DNA of 17,968 nt from the NCBI GenBank assembly GCA_024763135.1, contig JANTGD010000025.1, forward strand, positions 1 through 17,968. The letters are read 5' to 3'. The notes under the pieces are model-generated. The model was not told the DNA's origin and made no database searches. It saw only the letters and a list, made by a program, of their open reading frames with translations. This DNA comes from Thiotrichales bacterium. Lineage in GTDB: Bacteria > Pseudomonadota > Gammaproteobacteria > UWMA-0217. This document shows, piece by piece, positions 12,691-17,968 of the stretch. The first letter of the stretch is position 1; each line of letters starts with the position of its first letter. The position numbers were made by a program, and so were the translations under genes.

Positions 12691-13866
12691 TTAAGAGCAA
12701 GATGTCTCCTGGCCCGGGTAGATTGCACCCAGTACCATTGCTTGTTTGGCGCCAGTGATCGATCGAAGGTCAATCGCGATGTTCTCAATTCTCCGCTTGG
12801 CCAGCCATGCAAATGCAATCGCTTCAACAAAATCTGGGTCTATGCCCAAGAGACTACTGTGGATGAGCTCAGTGCCTTCCGGTAAGAGGGATTCGATTCT
12901 AGTGCACAGAAAGGTGTTATGAGCACCTCCGCCACATAGGACGACCCGCGTAACGTTCATGGGAAGTTTTTGCATCGCTTCTGTCACGGTTATTGCCGTG
13001 AGTTCAGTTAATGTTGCCTGCAAGTCTGCTGGCTTGAGCGTTGCAATTCGATCTCCTAGCCTATGTTTCAGCCAATCGAGATTGAAATAATCTGTTCCTG
13101 TACTTTTCGGTAGTGGCGTATGGAAATAGGCGTCTTGAAGCAGCCGCTGAAGGCTTGAAGGGTCGACGCGACCGCTGGCCCCCCAGTGACCGTCGCGGTC
13201 GTATGGCTGGCTTTGGTGGCGGAAGATCCACTGGTCCAATAATGTGTTTGCAGGACCGCTATCAAAGCCAAGGATAGGTTGCTCGGGACTTACAGGAAGG
13301 ACTGTAATGTTGGCAATGCCACCAAGATTGACAACGGCTGTTGGATGCGGTGATGCGAATACCTGTGAGTGAAATGCAGGGGTCAATGGCGCGCCTTGTC
13401 CTCCAGCAGCCAAATCCGCACGCCGGAAATCAGCGACGGTAGTGACGCCAGTGCGATAAGCAATCACGCTGGGATCACCGAGTTGCCAGGTATTCCATAT
13501 GGGTTCGGACGGCGCATGGAATACTGTTTGCCCATGGCTACCTATGGCGGCAACGCTTCTTTTGGGCTGTGATGCTATGATCTCTTGAGCCATGTCGGCC
13601 AGAACAATGGCCAGGTCATGGTCTAACTTCAACAACGCTTCCATACTGCCTTGCCAATGGCGGCGCGTTATGTCTGCTAGACGTTCTCGCAATGAGGGTG
13701 GAAATGGGGTATGCGCGGTGGCGACGACACGCGGCAGGTTTTTGGTAAACTCAACAAGCGCAGCGTCTACACCATCAAGGCTCGTTCCAGACATTAGGCC
13801 AAGATAGAGCGACCCAGATGACTGTGGAAGGGTGGAAGGGTTGGTCGCAATTCGCTGAGGGGTCAT
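12691..13866 (-). CDS. anmK: AnmK, anhydro-N-acetylmuramic acid kinase
   Basis: The product (391 residues from the ATG at 13866) is a cytoplasmic kinase that hydrolyses and phosphorylates 1,6-anhydro-MurNAc to MurNAc-6-phosphate in peptidoglycan recycling. Motifs of the ASKHA-fold kinase are clear: LGLMSGTSLDGVDA (about residues 22-35), IGSHGQTVFHAP, VVNLGGIANITVLP, GFDSGPANTLLDQW (with the catalytic Asp region), and VVLCGGGAHN near the C-terminus. Length is slightly above the usual ~370 because of an N-terminal tail before the first motif. A GTG at 13884 is an alternative start; neither has a clear ribosome site. It ends 48 bp from the shared terminator and is downstream of the M23 peptidase gene. 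Confidence 0.95.
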   Translation of the reverse strand: MTPQRIATNPSTLPQSSGSLYLGLMSGTSLDGVDAALVEFTKNLPRVVATAHTPFPPSLRERLADITRRHWQGSMEALLKLDHDLAIVLADMAQEIIASQPKRSVAAIGSHGQTVFHAPSEPIWNTWQLGDPSVIAYRTGVTTVADFRRADLAAGGQGAPLTPAFHSQVFASPHPTAVVNLGGIANITVLPVSPEQPILGFDSGPANTLLDQWIFRHQSQPYDRDGHWGASGRVDPSSLQRLLQDAYFHTPLPKSTGTDYFNLDWLKHRLGDRIATLKPADLQATLTELTAITVTEAMQKLPMNVTRVVLCGGGAHNTFLCTRIESLLPEGTELIHSSLLGIDPDFVEAIAFAWLAKRRIENIAIDLRSITGAKQAMVLGAIYPGQETSCS

Positions 13867-13957
13867 CGTTTTAGAGTGTCGCACTTGTTAAACAGGTTGA
13901 CAATTATTGTTACGCGATGACTCAAAGTAATCTGTTCGAATTAAATTTCGCGCTCAT

Positions 13958-14015
13958 GCCTCAGGTTCCGCCAGCATGACTCACTGGAGTCCGTCGCGAG
14001 GCGGCAGTTTGAGGC
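13958..14015. repeat. Long hairpin between the M23 peptidase gene and anmK
   Basis: GCCTCA (13958-13963) pairs with TGAGGC (14010-14015), and inside it CCGCC (13968-13972) pairs with GGCGG (14000-14004), with unpaired bases between the two helices. It fills much of the 182-bp gap on the transcribed strand. No T-run follows. It may separate expression of the two genes or be chance; the rest of the gap shows nothing. Confidence 0.45.
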
Positions 14016-14048
14016 AAACGCGTCTGTGGGGCTGCGATGGAGCCGTCT

Positions 14049-15401
14049 CTATTCCGAAGGGGCTGCTGCGGCGATGTGATGCTCGGTTTCTAGCTGGGCC
14101 AGCAGCGCCTGGGTTTGACGTTGAAATGTTTCTTTCTCAGCTTTTGCCAGAGGAGGTGCTTTGGGTAGTTCAACCGTGACAGGGTTTTTATGCACACCAT
14201 TGATGCGAAACTCATAATGCAGGTGTGGTCCTGTGGCGCGTCCGGTTTGCCCTACATACCCGATCACCTGCCCTTGTTGGACACGTTGTCCGGTTTGCAG
14301 GCCTTTTTTAAATCCGGACAAATGGGCATAGAGCGTGCTATAAGTTCTTCCGTGTTTGAGTACGATAGTGTTTCCATAGCCATTTTTTTTGCCTTTGAAA
14401 ATGACCTTGCCCGCGCCTGTTGCTTTGACAGGGGTACCGGTGGGTGCGGCATAATCGACCCCCCGATGGGCTCGAATGGTATGCAGAACGGGGTGCAGGC
14501 GCTTTGGATTGAAATGCGAGCTGATGCGAGTGAATTTTACGGGTGTGCGGATAAACGCTTTTTTCAGACTACGACCATCAGGCGCATAGTAGGCGGTTAC
14601 ACCCTTTGCGTCAGTATATCTTAAGGCTTCGTAGCGTTTGTTCTGATTAATGAACTGGGCAGCAAGGATCGCGCCATCTTTTAGTTTTCGCCCTCCGGCA
14701 TAACGTTCTTCATAGATGATTTTGAACCGATCTCCACTACGAATATCGAGCGCGTAATCGATATCGTAAGCAAAAATATCCACCAGTTGCATAATCAGGT
14801 TGTCGGTAATGCCAGCCGCTTTGCCTGCTAGAAACAATGATTGCTCAATGTGCCCCTGGGCTTCTACCAAACGGTGTTCGACCTTATCTTCCATCATTCG
14901 GGCTACGAACTGTCCCTGCTCTGTGGCGACCTCCAAGCGTTTGATGGGGGAGATTGCGTAACGTAAATCAGTGAGTTTGCCGTCTTCGATTTTGATTTCC
15001 AAGCTGCGTCCGGGGATCAACTTTGTCAGCGTTTCCTTGACTTTGGGTAGCTTGAGTAATGAGTGGAGTTGGCTGTGAATCGCTAAGTCACTGAAAATTT
15101 TAGACGCACTATCTCCAGGCGCGATGCGAATTGTTTGCCATTGAGTGGTTGTGGGTGCCTCACTTGCAGTTTGTGTGGCGTGGTTGATAGGCAAAAGATC
15201 TTGCGTGGTCTTGGGGATCGGAATGGTTTGGGTAAATCTTCCCGGCTCAAGGGCCCGATGGGTTGTGGCTAACACCACGCTTAGTAAAGAGATGCCGATG
15301 ACGAAAGCGATCCCCCTTAGTAGCCACGGATGGGTGATTGGCGGAAGCAATGAACGCTTTTGCTTGCTAAAGTTTTTGTTAAAGTCTTTTCCGCAAATCA
15401 T
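14049..15401 (-). CDS. M23 family murein endopeptidase, MepM-like
   Basis: The product has 450 residues and is a membrane-anchored zinc peptidase that cuts peptidoglycan cross-links during wall growth. One membrane helix (about residues 26-46) is followed by a low-complexity linker, a LysM/OapA-like domain starting near IRIAPGDSASKIF, and a Csd3-like region (LFLAGKAAGITDNLIMQLVD, then DIDYALDIRSGDRFKIIYEE). The C-terminal M23 domain (about 300-405) carries the complete metal site: HRGVDYAAP gives His312 and Asp316, and GPHLHYEF gives His393 and His395. A Gln/Lys/Glu-rich tail follows. Its place between anmK and tyrS matches the Pseudomonas locus. The ribosome site is weak. A TATAAT box on its strand (15447-15452) may belong to its promoter. 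Confidence 0.94.
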   Translation of the reverse strand: MICGKDFNKNFSKQKRSLLPPITHPWLLRGIAFVIGISLLSVVLATTHRALEPGRFTQTIPIPKTTQDLLPINHATQTASEAPTTTQWQTIRIAPGDSASKIFSDLAIHSQLHSLLKLPKVKETLTKLIPGRSLEIKIEDGKLTDLRYAISPIKRLEVATEQGQFVARMMEDKVEHRLVEAQGHIEQSLFLAGKAAGITDNLIMQLVDIFAYDIDYALDIRSGDRFKIIYEERYAGGRKLKDGAILAAQFINQNKRYEALRYTDAKGVTAYYAPDGRSLKKAFIRTPVKFTRISSHFNPKRLHPVLHTIRAHRGVDYAAPTGTPVKATGAGKVIFKGKKNGYGNTIVLKHGRTYSTLYAHLSGFKKGLQTGQRVQQGQVIGYVGQTGRATGPHLHYEFRINGVHKNPVTVELPKAPPLAKAEKETFQRQTQALLAQLETEHHIAAAAPSE

Positions 15402-15871
15402 TGGTAATTAAACCTTAATCTTTAGATGAAATGTAGCGCGTAGCGTATTATACGTCAACTGGTTACAATTTGAGGCACCAAGTTCGATCGCCCGGATTGC
15501 ACAATTGTCCGAGGAGGCAGTGTGTGTGTGAATGGTACGTTGGTGTAGCGAGTGCGCTAGACAGGCTGTTGGTGCAGGCAAAAGGGAGTGTGAGGCAAGG
15601 CAGAAACCGGCGATAACGTGCGGTGCGACAGCAGTGCACGAACAATTTAAGTTGGTTTATGAGCGTGGATTGCACCGCTTGAAAGTTTCGCAGCAGTCTG
15701 CAAAGAAAGCGCTTGATGAGACGGGTGGGCGCTTTACGCCTTGTAATGACAAAGCGCGGCTGTAGAAGTCGTCGTAAGGTTTAAGGTGGTCAATGCAGCT
15801 GCTTGCAAGCCCGGGCGAAGGGTAACTCTTATTTCAAAACAACAAGCATAGCTCAATTGCATGAGGAATTT
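15402..15871. other. Intergenic region between the M23 peptidase gene and tyrS
   Basis: This 470-bp divergent gap contains a minus-strand TATAAT (15447-15452), about 45 bp before the M23 peptidase start, without a convincing -35. I see no clear tyrS promoter, T-box or attenuator. A 77-residue open frame at 15532-15765 lacks family features, and its Cys/Lys/Arg-heavy composition and lack of a ribosome site argue against a gene. Confidence 0.5.
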
Positions 15872-17071
15872 ATGTCTCAATTGTCGGAATCGTTAAGCAT
15901 TATCTACCGAGGCGCTGAGGAAATACTCCGAGAAGAGGAGTTGGTGAAAAAGCTGGAAACCGGGCGCCCTCTCAGAGTAAAAGCGGGGTTCGATCCGACG
16001 GCTCCAGATTTGCATTTGGGGCATACCGTGCTGATTAATAAGCTCAGACAATTCCAGGATTTGGGGCACCACGTTCTGTTTTTGATTGGAGATTTTACCG
16101 CGATGATTGGAGATCCGACTGGTAAAACTGCAACACGGCCACCGCTAACACCCACGGAAGTGGCGCAAAATGCTGAAACTTATCAAGAGCAAATCTTTAA
16201 AATACTCGATAGAAACCAAACCGAGGTGGTATTCAATTCGACGTGGATGAGTAAGCTCGATGCGGCGGATATGATTCAATTGGCAGCCAGACAAACAGTC
16301 GCCCGCATGCTCGAGCGCGATGATTTTCACAAGCGGTATCAGTCGGGTCAGTCGATTGCGATTCATGAATTCTTGTATCCCTTGATACAGGGCTATGACT
16401 CTGTGATCTTGCAGGCGGACGTTGAATTGGGAGGCACTGATCAGAAGTTTAATCTACTGATGGGGCGCGAATTACAGCGACAATATGGTCAGGAGCAGCA
16501 GGTTGTATTGACTATGCCGCTGTTAGAAGGGCTGGATGGTGTGCAGAAGATGTCGAAGTCTTTAGGGAACTATATAGGCATTGATGAACCTCCCGACGAA
16601 ATGTTTGGAAAGTTGATGTCAATTTCGGATGAATTGATGTGGCGCTATTTCAATTTGCTCAGTTTTAAGCCCGCTGGGGAGATTGAGGCGCTCCGTACTG
16701 CGGTAAATGAGGGCGCCAATCCTCGGGATGTCAAGTTTGAATTGGCAGAAGAAATCGTGCGACGTTTCCACTCGCGGGAGGCCGCTTCACAGGCGCGTGA
16801 TTCCTTTATTGCGCGGTTTCAAAAAGGTGCACGGCCCGAGGAGATGCCTGAATATAGAATCAGTAGTGCTGAAGGGCTGCCATTAGTTCAAGCGCTGAAA
16901 CAGGCTGGTTTAGTGGCAAGCACATCGGAGGGGTATCGTATGATCAAGCAAGGTGCTGTGAAAATCGATGGAATCAAGGTTGAGGATCGAGGCCGCATGC
17001 TTGAGCCTGGCGCGCAGGCAGTTCTTCAAGTGGGCAAAAGACGTTTTGCTAAAGTGACAATAACCAATTGA
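15872..17071 (+). CDS. tyrS: TyrS, tyrosine--tRNA ligase
   Basis: The product is a 399-residue class I aminoacyl-tRNA synthetase that charges tRNA-Tyr. The N-terminal catalytic domain has the HIGH-type motif HLGHT (residues 48-52) within AGFDPTAPDLHLGHTVLINK, then FLIGDFTAMIGDPTGKTATR, the tyrosine-binding region around LQADVELGGTDQKFN, and KMSKS (226-230). The C-terminal S4-like RNA-binding domain (about 335-399) includes SEGYRMIKQGAVKIDGIKVE. It resembles the TyrS of Pseudomonas more than the E. coli K-12 TyrS subtype. The frame opens upstream at 15803, but the ATG at 15872 has GAGG 5 nt upstream and matches the family start. The rRNA operon follows. Confidence 0.97.
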   Translation: MSQLSESLSIIYRGAEEILREEELVKKLETGRPLRVKAGFDPTAPDLHLGHTVLINKLRQFQDLGHHVLFLIGDFTAMIGDPTGKTATRPPLTPTEVAQNAETYQEQIFKILDRNQTEVVFNSTWMSKLDAADMIQLAARQTVARMLERDDFHKRYQSGQSIAIHEFLYPLIQGYDSVILQADVELGGTDQKFNLLMGRELQRQYGQEQQVVLTMPLLEGLDGVQKMSKSLGNYIGIDEPPDEMFGKLMSISDELMWRYFNLLSFKPAGEIEALRTAVNEGANPRDVKFELAEEIVRRFHSREAASQARDSFIARFQKGARPEEMPEYRISSAEGLPLVQALKQAGLVASTSEGYRMIKQGAVKIDGIKVEDRGRMLEPGAQAVLQVGKRRFAKVTITN

Positions 17072-17118
17072 TTTTAAAGGGTATTGTTAAGTTGTTTGTA
17101 TTTTTTAAGTGATCAAGC

Positions 17119-17146
17119 TTGACAGTTGGACGCGTGGCTCTATAAT
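17119..17146 (+). promoter_or_regulatory. rRNA operon promoter 1 (distal)
   Basis: TTGACA (17119-17124), a 16-bp spacer and TATAAT (17141-17146) match the sigma-70 consensus perfectly in both hexamers. A GC-containing discriminator (GCGCACC) follows, as in growth-controlled rRNA promoters, and AT-rich sequence (17090-17117) upstream could act as an UP element. Confidence 0.85.
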
Positions 17147-17226
17147 GCGCACCTCTTCGACGCACAGGCCGGGCGCTGAATTTTAGCAAACGGTGGAAAT
17201 GCGGTGTTTTAAGCTTGAAATTTTGG

Positions 17227-17254
17227 TTGACAAACAAAATCTAAAGCTTAGAAT
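17227..17254 (+). promoter_or_regulatory. rRNA operon promoter 2 (middle)
   Basis: TTGACA (17227-17232), a 16-bp spacer and TAGAAT (17249-17254) give a strong sigma-70 promoter 108 bp after the first, preceded by an AT-rich stretch. Confidence 0.8.
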
Positions 17255-17309
17255 ACGCGTCCTTTCTCAGCGGCCTGCTTTTGCAAGCGTTTGAGGAAAA
17301 ACAAAGGTG

Positions 17310-17337
17310 TTGACAGAGAAAACGTTCTCTGTATAAT
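17310..17337 (+). promoter_or_regulatory. rRNA operon promoter 3 (proximal)
   Basis: TTGACA (17310-17315), a 16-bp spacer and TATAAT (17332-17337) again match both consensus hexamers exactly. The start should fall near 17344, giving a leader of about 250 nt before mature 16S rRNA. A GC-rich discriminator (ACGCCACCCGC) follows. Confidence 0.88.
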
Positions 17338-17344
17338 ACGCCAC

Positions 17345-17445
17345 CCGCTCAATGAGCGGCGCGGTCAGTCGCTTGACGCTAACGCTGATAAGCGGTTATC
17401 CTGACCGACCCCCTACAGAAAGTTGTAGAGGATGTTCTTTAACAA
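17345..17445 (+). promoter_or_regulatory. rRNA leader with hairpins and boxA antitermination site
   Basis: A boxB-like hairpin CCGCTC-AAT-GAGCGG (17345-17359) is followed by a larger stem GGTCAG / CTGACC (17363-17368 / 17401-17406) and a small stem CTACA / TGTAG (17413-17417 / 17424-17428). The boxA TGTTCTTTAACAA (17433-17445) is nearly identical to E. coli rrn boxA, where the Nus factors assemble the rRNA antitermination complex. The rest of the leader, to 17593, should pair with sequence beyond 16S for RNase III cutting. Confidence 0.85.
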
Positions 17446-17593
17446 TATAGTGAACAAGTGACTTGTGCGGATGCTTGTGTCTTGGATTGAGTACGCTCAA
17501 CACATGATACGAGTATCTCTTAAGCTCAATTCTTGTAATTACGAGCAAGGGATTCTCTTTAAAGAGATTTGTGGTGAAAGCCACAAGCTATTT

Positions 17594-17968
<375 letters not shown>

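Noticed and set aside
15532..15765. 77-residue open frame upstream of tyrS
   Set aside because: No ribosome site or known motif; unusual Cys and Lys/Arg content; more likely untranslated leader or spacer.
15402..15871. T-box or attenuator controlling tyrS
   Set aside because: No T-box TGGNACCGCG sequence, specifier stem or terminator hairpin is visible.

Overview
The window is chromosomal DNA of a motile gammaproteobacterium. The 16S rRNA 5' end, the full set of class-specific flagellar genes, ErpA and a Pseudomonas-type tyrosyl-tRNA synthetase all point that way. From memory, the gene order argC - DUF6776-like membrane protein - bactofilin - erpA - anmK - M23 peptidase - tyrS - 16S rRNA matches the Pseudomonas aeruginosa argC-to-tyrS locus. 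That places the organism in or near the Pseudomonadales/Cellvibrionales lineage. The genus cannot be named from this sequence alone.

Layout. (1) Positions 1-5967, minus strand: flagellar rod, hook and ring operon flgB-C-D-E-F-G-H-I, with flgI cut by the left edge. flgB has a sigma-54 type promoter at 6003-6019. The flgE/flgF, flgF/flgG and flgH/flgI junctions are unusually wide and each holds an inverted repeat. The flgF/flgG gap holds a complete 160-bp palindromic mobile element. (2) Positions 5968-6662: divergent regulatory region with tandem 16-bp repeats, a plus-strand sigma-54 type promoter and a FleQ-like palindrome. (3) Positions 6663-8275, plus strand: flgA, then flgM behind a textbook sigma-28 promoter, then flgN. 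(4) Positions 8276-9710: a 1.4-kb gene-free stretch with many inverted repeats, ending in a second copy of the palindromic element just before argC. (5) Positions 9711-12577, plus strand: argC, a DUF6776-like coiled-coil membrane protein, a bactofilin and erpA, closed by a bidirectional terminator. (6) Positions 12691-15401, minus strand: anmK and an M23 peptidase, both linked to cell-wall turnover. (7) Positions 15872-17968, plus strand: tyrS, three tandem consensus promoters, an rRNA leader with boxA, and the first 375 bases of 16S rRNA.

How the genes work together. FlgB/C/F/G build the rod, FlgD caps the growing hook, FlgE is the hook, FlgH/I are the L and P rings, FlgA chaperones FlgI, FlgM holds sigma-28 (FliA) until the hook is finished, and FlgN chaperones the hook-filament junction proteins. 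The sigma-54 and sigma-28 signals fit the layered flagellar control of Pseudomonas-like bacteria.

I see no defence system, prophage, CRISPR array or novel multi-gene system. The best candidate for something undescribed is the pair of ~160-bp palindromic elements (2097-2256 and 9517-9673). Each has terminal inverted repeats and a 4-bp target duplication, and one copy lies inside the flagellar operon.
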